From: Streptomyces sp. SID12488
GTDB taxonomy: Bacteria; Actinomycetota; Actinomycetes; Streptomycetales; Streptomycetaceae
Assembly: GCF_010548275.1 (NCBI RefSeq)
Contig: NZ_JAAGLT010000004.1
Span: 62,001-126,000, forward strand
Reading direction: 5' to 3'
Length of the DNA stretch: 64,000 nucleotides
In this document: in pieces, positions 8,766 to 17,704 of the stretch
Numbering within the stretch: the first letter of the stretch is position 1
Layout of the letters: the number at the start of each line of letters is the position of its first letter
Program-made: the position numbers and the translations under genes
Notes under the pieces: model-generated
Seen by the model: only the letters and a program-made list of their open reading frames with translations
The model's database searches: none
Told to the model about the DNA's origin: nothing

Positions 8766-9308
8766 GAAAGACGCACCGTGAAGGTGTCGAAGTACCTGTC
8801 GAAGCATCTGCGGCACCAGCCGGAGCGGATCGGGCTCGCACTCGACGAGGCCGGCTGGGTCGAGATCGACACCCTGATCACGGCTGCCACGGCCCACGGC
8901 TTCCGGTTCACCCGGGACGAGCTGGACCATGTGGTCGCCGCCAACGACAAGAAGCGCTTCGCGATCGACGGAACCCGCATCCGCGCCAGCCAGGGCCACA
9001 GCGTCGAGGTCGACCTTGGGCTGCCCCCGGCGACCCCGCCGCCGTACCTCTACCACGGTACGGTGGACCGCTTCCTGGACGCGATCCGCGCCGAGGGCCT
9101 GCGGCCCATGAACCGGCACGCCGTGCACCTCTCGGCCGACCGTGAGACCGCGACCCGGGTCGGCGCCCGCCGAGGCCGGCCCGTCGTGCTCCCGGTCGAC
9201 TCGGCCGCCATGCACCGCGACGGCCACCTCTTCCACGTCAGCGCGAACGGCGTGTGGCTCACTGAGACCGTACCGCCGCGCTATCTGCGGTTCTCCGGGC
9301 CGCACTGA
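8751..9308 (+). CDS. kptA: RNA 2'-phosphotransferase, KptA/Tpt1 family
   Basis: This 185-residue enzyme belongs to the Tpt1/KptA family, which uses NAD+ to remove a 2'-phosphate from RNA. The N-terminal winged-helix part has SKYLSKHLRHQPERIGL with the conserved Arg-His, and the C-terminal ADP-ribosyltransferase-like part has YHGTVDRF, HLSADRETA and GRPVVLPVDSAAM. Length is normal for bacteria. The 2'-phosphate tRNA-splicing substrate is not expected in bacteria, so its cellular role is open. It starts at 8751 or 8760 within a tandem repeat, downstream of three DnaA boxes. Confidence 0.93.
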   Translation: MKEMDERRTVKVSKYLSKHLRHQPERIGLALDEAGWVEIDTLITAATAHGFRFTRDELDHVVAANDKKRFAIDGTRIRASQGHSVEVDLGLPPATPPPYLYHGTVDRFLDAIRAEGLRPMNRHAVHLSADRETATRVGARRGRPVVLPVDSAAMHRDGHLFHVSANGVWLTETVPPRYLRFSGPH

Positions 9309-9352
9309 CACCGCACGGCACTGACACCCCACGGCACTGACCATGCACTGAC
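9302..9352 (+). repeat. Short direct-repeat array GCACTGAC
   Basis: GCACTGAC occurs four times, beginning at 9302, 9318, 9334 and 9345 (spacings 16, 16 and 11). The first copy includes the kptA stop codon. The first three units share the longer context ACGGCACTGAC or a close variant. No function is apparent; replication slippage is the simplest explanation. Confidence 0.7.
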
Positions 9353-9364
9353 CGCCCGGTGACT

Positions 9365-9378
9365 GTTTCACGTGAAAC
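9365..9378. promoter_or_regulatory. parS, ParB-binding centromere site
   Basis: This is an exact GTTTCACGTGAAAC palindrome with flanking T and A that fit the 16-base form. It lies in the 95-base gap between kptA and the LLM gene. ParB loads at such sites around oriC to organise and segregate the chromosome. Confidence 0.9.
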
Positions 9379-9403
9379 ATGAACGGCGCCTAGGCTCTGG
9401 AGC

Positions 9404-10315
9404 ATGAGTCTGCATCTGAGCACCGCGATCCTGCCGTACCGCCGTTGGCACGAGGGCGGCCGTTCGACCTGGCAGCGCGCGGAGCAGCTCGGGTTCCACA
9501 CCGCGTTCACGTACGACCACCTGTCCTGGCGCACCTTCCGGGACGGCCCGTGGTTCGGCGCCGTGCCCACGCTCACGGCCGCCGCCGCTGTCACCGACCG
9601 GCTGCGCCTGGGCACCCTGGTGACCTCGCCGAACTTCCGGCACCCGGTGACGCTGGCCAAGGACCTGATCTCCCTCGACGACGTGTCGAACGGCCGGATC
9701 ACCCTCGGTATCGGCGCGGGTGGCACCGGCTTCGACGCCACCGCGCTGGGCCAGGACCCGTGGACACCCCGGGAGCGCGCCGACCGGTTCGGCGAGTTCG
9801 TGGCCCTCCTCGACAAGCTGCTGACCGAGGACGGCAAGGACGGCGTCTCGTACCAGGGCGACCACTACTCGGCCCACGAGGTGCGCAACATCCCGGGCTG
9901 TGTGCAGCGCCCCCGGCTGCCCTTCGCGGTGGCCGCCACCGGGCCGCGTGGGCTGAAGCTCGCGGCGCGGTACGGGCAGGCGTGGGTGACGACAGGTGAC
10001 CCCCGGCTGTTCGAGAGCGGGACGCCCGAGCAGTCGGTCCAGGCCCTGCGCGGGCAGACCGAGAAGCTGGCCGACGCCTGCGCCGCGATCGGCCGGGACG
10101 TGAGCGGGCTCGACAGGATCCTGCTCACCGGGTTCACCCCGGATCGGGGGCGTCCGCTGGAGTCCGTGGACGCCTTCGTCGACTTCGCGGGCCGGCACCA
10201 GGAGCTGGGCTTCACCGAGATCGTGATCCACTGGCCCATCCCCGACTCCGACTTCGCGGCCGACGAGCGGGTCTTCGAGCGCATCGCCCAGGAGGCGCCG
10301 GCACAGCTGCGCTGA
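9404..10315 (+). CDS. LLM class flavin-dependent oxidoreductase
   Basis: This 303-residue protein of the luciferase-like monooxygenase superfamily has a TIM-barrel fold and uses FMN or F420. Hallmarks are the early [17 protein letters not shown], the middle [41 protein letters not shown], and the C-terminal [12 protein letters not shown]. The VSNGR-GIGAG stretch is the usual cofactor phosphate loop. F420-dependent relatives are common in Streptomyces, but the cofactor cannot be read with certainty here. It stands between parS and a HAD gene on the same strand. Confidence 0.88.
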   Translation: MSLHLSTAILPYRRWHEGGRSTWQRAEQLGFHTAFTYDHLSWRTFRDGPWFGAVPTLTAAAAVTDRLRLGTLVTSPNFRHPVTLAKDLISLDDVSNGRITLGIGAGGTGFDATALGQDPWTPRERADRFGEFVALLDKLLTEDGKDGVSYQGDHYSAHEVRNIPGCVQRPRLPFAVAATGPRGLKLAARYGQAWVTTGDPRLFESGTPEQSVQALRGQTEKLADACAAIGRDVSGLDRILLTGFTPDRGRPLESVDAFVDFAGRHQELGFTEIVIHWPIPDSDFAADERVFERIAQEAPAQLR

Positions 10316-10393
10316 CCCGGCACCGGTCAGGGCGGCCACTCACCTGGGCGGACCGCCGCACGGGCGTGCGCGGACATACGCGAGAATGGGCGG

Positions 10394-11263
10394 GTGACCT
10401 CAGCGACCAGAGAGCCCGAGACCCCCGCCGCCGCCCTCCCGATCCGGCTGATCGCCACCGACCTCGACGGAACGCTGCTGCGCGACGACAAGTCGGTGTC
10501 CCCGCGCACGGTCGCCGCCCTGGCCGCTGCCGAGGCCGCGGGCGTCGAGGTCTTCTTCGTCACGGGCCGCCCGGCTCGCTGGATGGACGTCGTCAGCGAG
10601 CACGTCCACGGTCACGGACTGGCGATCTGCGGCAACGGCGCCGCCGTGGTCGACCTGCACGGCGGCCCCGGCGCCCACCGCTTCGTGAAGGTGCGGGAGC
10701 TGGCCAGGGAGAACGCGCTGGACGCCGTACGGCTGCTGCGCGAGGCCGCGCCCGGGACCGTGTACGCCGTGGAACAGACCTACGGCTTCCACCAGGAGCC
10801 GGAGTATCCGAAGCTGCACATGGAGCTGCCGGACAATCTGGCGCCCGCCGAGAAGCTGCTGGCCCCGGGCGGGCCGAGCGACGGTGAGCCCGTGCTCAAG
10901 ATCCTCGCCTTCCACCACACGATGGACCCCGACGCGTTCCTCACCACCGCCCGGCTCGCGATCGGCGACCGTGCCACCGTGACCCGCTCCAGCCCCAGCG
11001 CCCTGCTGGAGATCAGCGGCCCCGACGTCTCCAAGGCGAGCACCCTGGCCCTGTGCTGTGCCGAGCGGGGCATCTCGGCCGAGGAGGTCGTCGCCTTCGG
11101 GGACATGCCGAACGACGTCGAGATGCTCACCTGGGCGGGCCGGTCGTACGCCATGGGCAACGCGCATCCCGACGTCCTCGCGGCGGCCTCGGGGCACACA
11201 GCGCCCAACAACGAGGACGGGGTGGCCGTCGTGATCGAGCGGCTGCTCGCGGAACGCCTCTGA
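10394..11263 (+). CDS. Cof-type HAD-IIB family phosphatase
   Basis: This 289-residue cytoplasmic HAD hydrolase has motif [14 protein letters not shown], motif II FVTGRPARW and motif IV GDMPNDVEML, with the Lys in SKASTLAL. It is a paralogue of the protein at 564-1376: the order, spacing and wording of motifs are alike through most of the length. The start is GTG, 78 bases after the LLM stop, with only a weak ribosome-binding stretch (GAATGGGCGG). The substrate is unknown. Confidence 0.9.
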   Translation: MTSATREPETPAAALPIRLIATDLDGTLLRDDKSVSPRTVAALAAAEAAGVEVFFVTGRPARWMDVVSEHVHGHGLAICGNGAAVVDLHGGPGAHRFVKVRELARENALDAVRLLREAAPGTVYAVEQTYGFHQEPEYPKLHMELPDNLAPAEKLLAPGGPSDGEPVLKILAFHHTMDPDAFLTTARLAIGDRATVTRSSPSALLEISGPDVSKASTLALCCAERGISAEEVVAFGDMPNDVEMLTWAGRSYAMGNAHPDVLAAASGHTAPNNEDGVAVVIERLLAERL

Positions 11264-11289
11264 GCAAGCCGCCGTACGGGGACCGCGTC

Positions 11290-12357
11290 CTACAACCGCA
11301 CCCCGCGCGCCGTCAGCCACGCCGCCGGGTCCACCCCCGACCCCAGTTCCGGTGTGACGCGTACCTCGAAGTGCAGGTGCGGGCCGGTCGAGTTGCCGGT
11401 CGTGCCGGTCTGACCGATCCACTGGCCCGGAGTGACCTGCTGCCCCTGGTCGACGGTGACGGCGGCGAGGTGCGCGTACTGCGTGTAGTAGCCCCCGGGG
11501 TGCTCGATCACGATCTCGATGCCGAAGGCGCCCCCGCACGACACCGACACCACCGTGCCCGCACCGACCGCGCGCACCGGAGTGCCGATCGGTACCGCGA
11601 AGTCCTGCCCGGTGTGCCCGTTCGCCCACCGGTCGCCGCCGCTGCCGAAACTCGCGGACAGCTCGTACGTCTCCACCGGCGTGACGTACTCCGGCATGGT
11701 CCCGGGATCCGGCTGGTCCAGCCGGACGGCGCCCCGGCACGAGCCCGCCGCGACCGAGGCGTCGGCCCGGCCCTGGAGCGTCCAGCGGGCCTCTTCGAGC
11801 TTCGCCTCGATGGACCGCTTCAGCTCGGCGAGTTCACTGTTCCGTCGCTCCAGCTTCTGCCACTGGGCAGCTGCGTTCGCCTCGTCGGCGGCGAGCCGGG
11901 CCTCCGCGCGCCGGCTCTTGTCGATCGCGTTGTTGACGGCGAGATCGGCCTGCCACACGGCCCGCTGACCGCGCATCAGCTCCTCGGGGTTGTCCGCGAG
12001 CAGCATCTGCGCGGTGAGCGGCAGGCCGCCTCCGCTGCGGTACTGGCCGCGTGCGATCCGGCCCAGGTCCTCGTGCAGGACGGCGATATCGCGCCTTTCG
12101 CGGACGAGGAGTTCCTCGTACCGCCGGGCCCTGGCCCCCTCCACCGCGGACTCGCGCCGTCCGGCCTCGTACTGCTGCGTCACCACGGCGGCATCCGCGT
12201 ACAGCCGGGTCACCTGGGTGCTGAGGCCCGAGTCCGTACCGGTGTCCGATCCGGGGTCCGTGTCCTCGCCCGAGGCTGCCGTGGGCCGGGCTACCAGGAC
12301 CGCGAGCGCGCACAGCAGTGCCGGAACGAACAGCGGATGACGGCGATGTGAGCCCAT
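11290..12357 (-). CDS. Secreted M23/LytM-domain peptidase with coiled coil
   Basis: This 355-residue exported protein begins with a basic signal peptide (MGSHRRHPLFVPALLCALAVLVARP). Residues about 60-210 are a charged coiled coil rich in Glu, Arg and Ala, as in EnvC/NlpD-like proteins. A C-terminal LytM domain (about 235-345) follows, with zinc-ligand motifs GHTGQDF (HxxxD) and HLHFE (HxH), so it looks catalytically competent. It probably cleaves peptidoglycan cross-links or activates an amidase at the cell surface. The ATG at 12357 was preferred over a TTG 21 bases upstream because it opens the signal peptide. Confidence 0.88.
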   Translation of the reverse strand: MGSHRRHPLFVPALLCALAVLVARPTAASGEDTDPGSDTGTDSGLSTQVTRLYADAAVVTQQYEAGRRESAVEGARARRYEELLVRERRDIAVLHEDLGRIARGQYRSGGGLPLTAQMLLADNPEELMRGQRAVWQADLAVNNAIDKSRRAEARLAADEANAAAQWQKLERRNSELAELKRSIEAKLEEARWTLQGRADASVAAGSCRGAVRLDQPDPGTMPEYVTPVETYELSASFGSGGDRWANGHTGQDFAVPIGTPVRAVGAGTVVSVSCGGAFGIEIVIEHPGGYYTQYAHLAAVTVDQGQQVTPGQWIGQTGTTGNSTGPHLHFEVRVTPELGSGVDPAAWLTARGVRL

Positions 12358-12459
12358 GTCAGCGATCGTGTACCGCAAACCGGTCCGGTGGCCTGTTCAA
12401 GTCGTACGCCTGGGGGACGCCTTGCCACGAACGGCTCAGCAGCGGGGTCCGCGGCAGTC

Positions 12460-13974
12460 TCAGTACGGGGCCTGCCACACGACCGTCGTTCCACCGCCGT
12501 CCGGGCCGCTGCCGGGTCCGTGGCGACTGTCGCCGCCCAGCGACTCGGCGCGCCGTTTCAGGTTCCTGAGGCCGCTGCGCCGGCCGCCCTCGGGGATGCC
12601 GACACCGTCGTCGGCGACGGTCAGCCGTACACCCGGCCGGCCGTCCGCCAGGGTCACGTCCGCGTCGACCACCACATCGATCCGGGACGCCCCGGCATGG
12701 CGGAAGGCGTTGGACAGACCTTCGCGCAGAGCGGCGACGAGGTTCTTGCCAGTCAGTTCGCCGACGTCCGTGTCAACCGGGCCGACCACCCGAAGGGAGG
12801 GCTCGAAGCCGAGGGCCACGGCGGCCATGTGGATCTCCCGCCGCACCCGCGTGGACAGTTCGGACGGGATCTCGCCGGGGTCGTCCTGGAGCGCGAAGAT
12901 CGCGGTGCGGATCTCCTGGATGGTGACGTCGAGTTCGTCGACGGCCCTGCCGACGCCGTCCCGCACCTCGGGCGCGACCGGTCCGCGCTGGGCGCTCTCC
13001 AGCATCATCCCGGTGGCGAACAGCCGTTGGATGACGAGATCGTGCAGGTCACGGGCGATCCGGTCGCGGTCCTCGTACACCGCGAGCCGTTCCCGGTCGC
13101 GCTGTGCCTCGGCCATCATCAGCGCGAGCGCGGCCTGCGCGGCGAACTGGACGGCGAGCGCGCGCTCCGTCTCCGTGAACGCGCGCTCCCCCCGCGCGCG
13201 GGGCATGGCGAGGCTGCCGACGAACCGGCCGTCGCTCTGCAGGGGCAGCAGCATGGTGGGCCCGTAGTCGCGGGTGAGGCCGTCGCCGAGGGCCAGCCGG
13301 GGGTCGGTGGCCGCGTCCGCGACGAACACCGGCTCGCCGTCGAGGAGTTCGGCGACGACCTCGCTCTCCGGCGGGATGACGAAACCGAGCGCGTCGGAGG
13401 GGCGTTCAGCGTCCACGGCGACGATCTCCAGGCCGCCCTCGTCGGCGGGCAGCAGCACGATCCCGGCTACGGCTCCGGAGAGCCGGCGGGCCTGTTCGGC
13501 GACGATCCGGAGGGAGTCGCCGATGTCGCCGCCCGAGAGCAGCGCGGTGGTCACGGCCACGGACCCGTCGATCCAGCGCTCGCGCTGTCTGGCGGCCTCG
13601 TACAGGCGGGCGTTGCCGATGGCGATGCCCGCCTCGGTGGCCAGCACACGGACCAGGGTCAGGTCGTGCTCGGTGAAGGGGCCGCCGCCGCGCTTGTCAC
13701 CCAGGTACAGGTTCCCGAAGACCTCGCCGTGCACCCGGATCGGCTCGACCCACCGGACGGTCTCCTCGTCGACACCGTGGTGGACGAAGTCGGCGAAGCC
13801 GATGCCGTCCTCGGCGAGGACCCCGATGGCGACGCGCCCGGCGTCCACCAGGGCGGTCGCCGTCGCACAGATCCGCTCCAGCGTGGCATGCGGTCCGAGC
13901 CCGCTCCCGACAGCCCGCATCGCCTCCAGCAACTGCGGCACACACGGCTCAGGACGAAGCGGCAGGTCGGACAT
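12460..13974 (-). CDS. GAF-domain sensor histidine kinase (NarL-partner type)
   Basis: This 504-residue soluble kinase has two GAF sensor domains (about 25-125 and 135-285), then a HisKA_3 dimerisation helix with the phospho-acceptor His at about 311 in ARDLHDLVIQRLFATGM, and a C-terminal ATPase with N box LREGLSNAFRHAGAS and G box VADDGVGIP. It resembles the DevS/DosS class. No membrane segment is present, so it should sense a cytoplasmic or diffusible signal. No response-regulator gene lies next to it, so it is an orphan within this window. The neighbouring cyd genes suggest a redox or gas signal, which is inference. Confidence 0.92.
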   Translation of the reverse strand: MSDLPLRPEPCVPQLLEAMRAVGSGLGPHATLERICATATALVDAGRVAIGVLAEDGIGFADFVHHGVDEETVRWVEPIRVHGEVFGNLYLGDKRGGGPFTEHDLTLVRVLATEAGIAIGNARLYEAARQRERWIDGSVAVTTALLSGGDIGDSLRIVAEQARRLSGAVAGIVLLPADEGGLEIVAVDAERPSDALGFVIPPESEVVAELLDGEPVFVADAATDPRLALGDGLTRDYGPTMLLPLQSDGRFVGSLAMPRARGERAFTETERALAVQFAAQAALALMMAEAQRDRERLAVYEDRDRIARDLHDLVIQRLFATGMMLESAQRGPVAPEVRDGVGRAVDELDVTIQEIRTAIFALQDDPGEIPSELSTRVRREIHMAAVALGFEPSLRVVGPVDTDVGELTGKNLVAALREGLSNAFRHAGASRIDVVVDADVTLADGRPGVRLTVADDGVGIPEGGRRSGLRNLKRRAESLGGDSRHGPGSGPDGGGTTVVWQAPY

Positions 13975-14059
13975 CCCACGAGCCTAATTACTCCCGTTTG
14001 TCCCCGAAAGCCGAGCGGCGACGACTCCCCTGACGAACAGAGGACTGAGGAACAGAGAA

Positions 14060-17000
14060 CTAACGCACCGCCGCCGCCGACGCCGACTGCTCGGACGCCG
14101 CCTCCCGTTCCGCCATCCGTCGCAGTGGTCCCTCGACGGCGACCAGCTCCGTGTACGTCCCCCGCTGCACGACCTGCCCCCCGTCCAGCACGATCACCTC
14201 GTCCACGGCGTCGAGTCCGGCCAGCCGGTGGGTGATGAGCAGCGTCGTACGGTCCTCGGTCGCGGCCAGCAGATCGGCGGTGAGCGCGTCGGCGGTCGGC
14301 AGGTCCAGGTGTTCGGCGGGCTCGTCGAGCACGAGCACCGGGAAGTCCGCGAGCAGTGCCCGGGCGAGCGCCAGCCGTTGGCGCTGTCCGCCGGACAGCC
14401 GCGCCCCGTGCTCGCCGACAAGCGTGTCGAGCCCGTCGGGCAGCGACTCGGCCCAGTCCAGCAGCCTCGCCCGCGCGAGGGCTCCCCGAAGATCGTCCTC
14501 GGTCGCGTCCTTCTTCGCCAGCAGCAGGTTCTCGCGCACGGAGCTGTCGAAGAGGTGCGCGTCCTGGGCGCACAGCCCGACCAGCCGCCGTACGTCGTCG
14601 CCGTCCAGCGCGTACGCGTCCACGCCGCCCAGCGTGTAGGAACCGGCGTCCGCGTCCAGGAACCGCAGGAGCACCTGCGCCAGCGTCGTCTTGCCGGACC
14701 CGGACGGGCCGACGACGGCGATCCGGCGCCCTTCGTCCAGGGTGAGATCGAGTCGGGTGAGCGCGTCCCGGTCCTGTCCGGCGTGGCGGGCGGCCAGGCC
14801 GTTGACGACGACCGGGAACGGCGACAGAGGCGCGGGTAGCGGCTCTTCGGGTTCGCGTACGGGCTCGGGCGCGTCCAGGACCTCGTACACGCGCTCGGCG
14901 CTCCTGAGCACCCGCTGCCGGTACCGCACGGCGAGCGGCAGCCCGAGGACGGCCTCGAAGGCGGCCAGGGGTGTGAGGACGACCACGGCCATCACCACTC
15001 CGCCGAGCCGCCCGTCGGCGACTCCTTGGGCGCCCACGAGAGCGGTGGCCGCCACGGTCAGCCCGGACACCAGCGCGGTGAGTCCGTCGCCGAGCGCGGT
15101 GGCGGTGGCGGCGCGCGAGGCGATCCGGGTGAGCGCGGAGTCTGCTCGCCGTACCTGCTCGGTACGTCCGTTCAGAGCGCCCGCGACCGTCGACTCGGCG
15201 GTGCCGGTGAGCAGGTCGGTCACATGCGTGGCGAGTGTCCCGCGGGCCGGGGCGAGCCGGCGTTCCGCGCGCCGCGCCACGGCACTGGTCACGAGGGGGA
15301 CGCCGACGCCGGCCGCGAACAGTCCGGCCGCGAGGACAGCCCCGGCCTCCGGCAGCAGCCACGCCGTGAACCCGACGGAGGCGGCGGAGACGACGAGGGC
15401 GGCCCCGGCGGGCAGCAGCCAGCGCAGCCAGTAGTCCTGGAGGGCGTCCACATCGGCGACGAGCCGCGACAGCAGGTCCCCGCGCCTGGTTGTCCGCAGT
15501 CCGGCGGGCGCCAGCCGCTCCAGGCGCCGGTAGACGGCGACACGGGTGTCGGCCAGCATCCGCAGCACGGCGTCGTGCGACACCAGCCGCTCGGCGTACC
15601 GGAAGACGGCCCGTCCGATCCCGAAGGCGCGTGTGGCCGTCACGGCGACCATCAGATACAGCACGGGCGGCTGCTGCGAGGCCCGCGAGATGAGCCACCC
15701 GGAGGTCGCCATGAGCCCGACGGCACTGCCCAGCGCGAGACTCCCGAGCAGCAGCGCGAGTCCGAGCCGCCCGCGCCGGGCCCCGGACATGGCCCTCACC
15801 CGCGCGAGCACACCAAATCGTCCCGCAGACGCGCCGGGCACGCTTACTTCCTCGTCGGGCACAGGGAACCGCGCACTCTGCGGACCGCCCACGACAAGCC
15901 CGTCGCCGCCGAAGGACCCGTCGGCCTGCTCGGCCCCAGGCAGGTGAGCGGGGCGGACAGCCTCCGCCAACCGCACCACCCGGTCCGCCACCGCCAGCAG
16001 CGCCGGCCGGTGCACGACCAGGAGCACCGTCCGTCCGACGGCGAGGCGCCGTACGGCGGCCACGACCTCGGCCTCGGTCTCCCCGTCCAGCGCGGCCGTC
16101 GGCTCGTCGAGCAGCAGCACAGGCCGGTCCGCGAGGAACGCCCTGGCCAGCGCGAGCCGTTGCCGCTGCCCGGCGGAGAGCCCGGCCCCGTCCTCACCGA
16201 GCACCGTGTGGACACCGTCCGGCAGCGCGTCCACGAACTCCAGCGCACCGGCGTCGGCCAGTGCCCTCCGTACGGCCGTGTCGTCGGCGTCGGGCCGGGC
16301 CAGCCGTACGTTCTCGGCGATCGACCCGGCGAACAGATGGGGCCGCTGCGGCACCCAGGCCACCCGGGAACGCCACTCCTCCAGGTCGATGTCGACAAGA
16401 TCGGTGCCCCCGACCGACACCCGCCCTTCTGTCAGCCGTACGAACCCGAGCAGCGCGTGCAGCAGCGTCGACTTGCCCACGCCGCTCGGCCCGACGAGCG
16501 CGACCGTCTCGCCGGCCTCGACAGCGAAGGACGCGTCCGACACCGCGTCCACCGACCGCCCGGGATACCGGACGGTCACGCCCTCGAAGGCCAACCCACC
16601 CTCCGGCACCGGCCCGGTCCCGGATTCCGGCACCGGCGTCTCCAGTACGGCGAAGATCTCCTCGGCCGCGGCCAGTCCCTCCGCCGCCGCGTGGAACTGG
16701 GCGCCCACCTGCCTGAGCGGCAGGTAAGCCTCAGGCGCGAGGACGAGAATGACGAGCCCGGTGTACAGGTCCATCTCGCCGTGCACGAGCCGCATACCGA
16801 TGGTCACCGCGACCAGCGCCACGGACAGCGTCGCCAGCAGCTCCAGCGCGAAGGACGAGATGAAGGCGATCCGCAGAGTCCCCATCGTCGCCTGGCGGTA
16901 CTCGCCGGTGATCCGCCGGATCGACTCGGCCTGCGCCTTGGCCCGTCCGAACACCTTCAGCGTCGGCAGGCCCGCCACGACATCGAGGAAGTGGCCCGAC

Positions 17001-17596
17001 AGCCGGGACAGCAACCGCCACTGACGGTCCATGTGGGACTGCGTGGCCCAGCCGATCAGCACCATGAAGACCGGAATGAGCGGCAGGGTGCCGACGATGA
17101 TCGCGGCAGACACCCAGTCCTCGGTGACGATCCGCGCCAGCACGGCCACGGGCACCACCACAGCGAGCCCCAGCTGCGGCAGATAGCGCGAGAAGTAGTC
17201 GTCGAGCGCGTCGACCCCCCGCGTGGCGAGGGCGACCAGCGACCCGGTCCGCTGCCCGCTCAGCCACCCGGGCCCGAGCGCGACGGCCCGCTCCAGCAAC
17301 CGCCCGCGCAGCTCCGACTTCACCGCCGCGCTCGTCCGGTGGGCGGCCAGCTCGGTGAGCCAGGAGACCACCGCCCGGCCACCGGCGACGGCCACCAACA
17401 ACAACAGGGGCGTACGGAGGTCAGTGACCGGCAACCCGTGCTGGAAGGCGCCGACGACCACCTCGGCAATGAGCATGGCCTGCGCGATGACCAGCCCCGC
17501 GCCGACGGCACCGAGGCCGACGACCGCCAACAGGAAACGGCGGGTGGCGCCGGCGTACCGGAGGAGCCGCGGATCGATTGGTTTCACGTGAAACAT
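14060..17596 (-). CDS. cydDC: Thiol reductant ABC exporter, CydD-CydC fusion
   Basis: This 1178-residue protein is two ABC half-transporters in tandem. The CydD half has membrane segments from about 15-310, Walker A GPSGVGKST at about 369-377, signature LSAGQRQRLALARAF and LLLDEPTAALD. The CydC half has a second membrane domain and a second ATPase with GPSGSGKTT, LSGGQRQRLALARALL and LVLDEPAEHLD. CydDC exports cysteine or glutathione to the cell exterior and is needed for cytochrome bd assembly. The ATG at 17596 begins MFHVK because it lies in a parS site; GAAGGG just upstream is too close for it and fits the in-frame GTG at 17587 somewhat better, so that alternative start should be considered. 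Confidence 0.95.
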   Translation of the reverse strand: MFHVKPIDPRLLRYAGATRRFLLAVVGLGAVGAGLVIAQAMLIAEVVVGAFQHGLPVTDLRTPLLLLVAVAGGRAVVSWLTELAAHRTSAAVKSELRGRLLERAVALGPGWLSGQRTGSLVALATRGVDALDDYFSRYLPQLGLAVVVPVAVLARIVTEDWVSAAIIVGTLPLIPVFMVLIGWATQSHMDRQWRLLSRLSGHFLDVVAGLPTLKVFGRAKAQAESIRRITGEYRQATMGTLRIAFISSFALELLATLSVALVAVTIGMRLVHGEMDLYTGLVILVLAPEAYLPLRQVGAQFHAAAEGLAAAEEIFAVLETPVPESGTGPVPEGGLAFEGVTVRYPGRSVDAVSDASFAVEAGETVALVGPSGVGKSTLLHALLGFVRLTEGRVSVGGTDLVDIDLEEWRSRVAWVPQRPHLFAGSIAENVRLARPDADDTAVRRALADAGALEFVDALPDGVHTVLGEDGAGLSAGQRQRLALARAFLADRPVLLLDEPTAALDGETEAEVVAAVRRLAVGRTVLLVVHRPALLAVADRVVRLAEAVRPAHLPGAEQADGSFGGDGLVVGGPQSARFPVPDEEVSVPGASAGRFGVLARVRAMSGARRGRLGLALLLGSLALGSAVGLMATSGWLISRASQQPPVLYLMVAVTATRAFGIGRAVFRYAERLVSHDAVLRMLADTRVAVYRRLERLAPAGLRTTRRGDLLSRLVADVDALQDYWLRWLLPAGAALVVSAASVGFTAWLLPEAGAVLAAGLFAAGVGVPLVTSAVARRAERRLAPARGTLATHVTDLLTGTAESTVAGALNGRTEQVRRADSALTRIASRAATATALGDGLTALVSGLTVAATALVGAQGVADGRLGGVVMAVVVLTPLAAFEAVLGLPLAVRYRQRVLRSAERVYEVLDAPEPVREPEEPLPAPLSPFPVVVNGLAARHAGQDRDALTRLDLTLDEGRRIAVVGPSGSGKTTLAQVLLRFLDADAGSYTLGGVDAYALDGDDVRRLVGLCAQDAHLFDSSVRENLLLAKKDATEDDLRGALARARLLDWAESLPDGLDTLVGEHGARLSGGQRQRLALARALLADFPVLVLDEPAEHLDLPTADALTADLLAATEDRTTLLITHRLAGLDAVDEVIVLDGGQVVQRGTYTELVAVEGPLRRMAEREAASEQSASAAAVR
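17581..17594. promoter_or_regulatory. parS overlapping the cydDC start codon
   Basis: This exact GTTTCACGTGAAAC covers the first codons of cydDC as annotated (ATG TTT CAC GTG). It lies 47 bases from a second exact parS. ParB bound here would sit on the translation-initiation region of the DNA. Confidence 0.9.
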
Positions 17597-17611
17597 GCCC
17601 TTCGGTCCAGC

Positions 17612-17657
17612 GAGGTGGTTTCGCGATGTTTCACGTGAAACATCGCGAAACCACCTC
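17612..17657. terminator. Perfect 46-base palindrome containing parS
   Basis: Bases 17612-17657 form an uninterrupted palindrome centred at 17634/17635, whose middle 14 bases (17628-17641) are an exact parS. The arms extend the parS on both sides with ATCGCG and AAACCACCTC-type sequence. In RNA it would make a strong hairpin between cydB and cydDC, so it may reduce read-through from cydAB into cydDC as well as bind ParB. Confidence 0.75.
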
Positions 17658-17704
17658 CCACAGACAGAGATGACGCAGACAGCGACAGCGCGGACAAGGA
17701 CGAC

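Noticed and set aside
12388..14235. 615-residue plus-strand open frame
   Set aside because: It is the antisense shadow of the sensor kinase and cydDC genes; the composition is Arg/Gly/Asp-rich and no domain is visible. Such shadows are normal in high-GC DNA.
15026..17638. 870-residue plus-strand open frame
   Set aside because: Antisense to cydDC throughout, with low-complexity His/Gln/Arg composition and no motifs.
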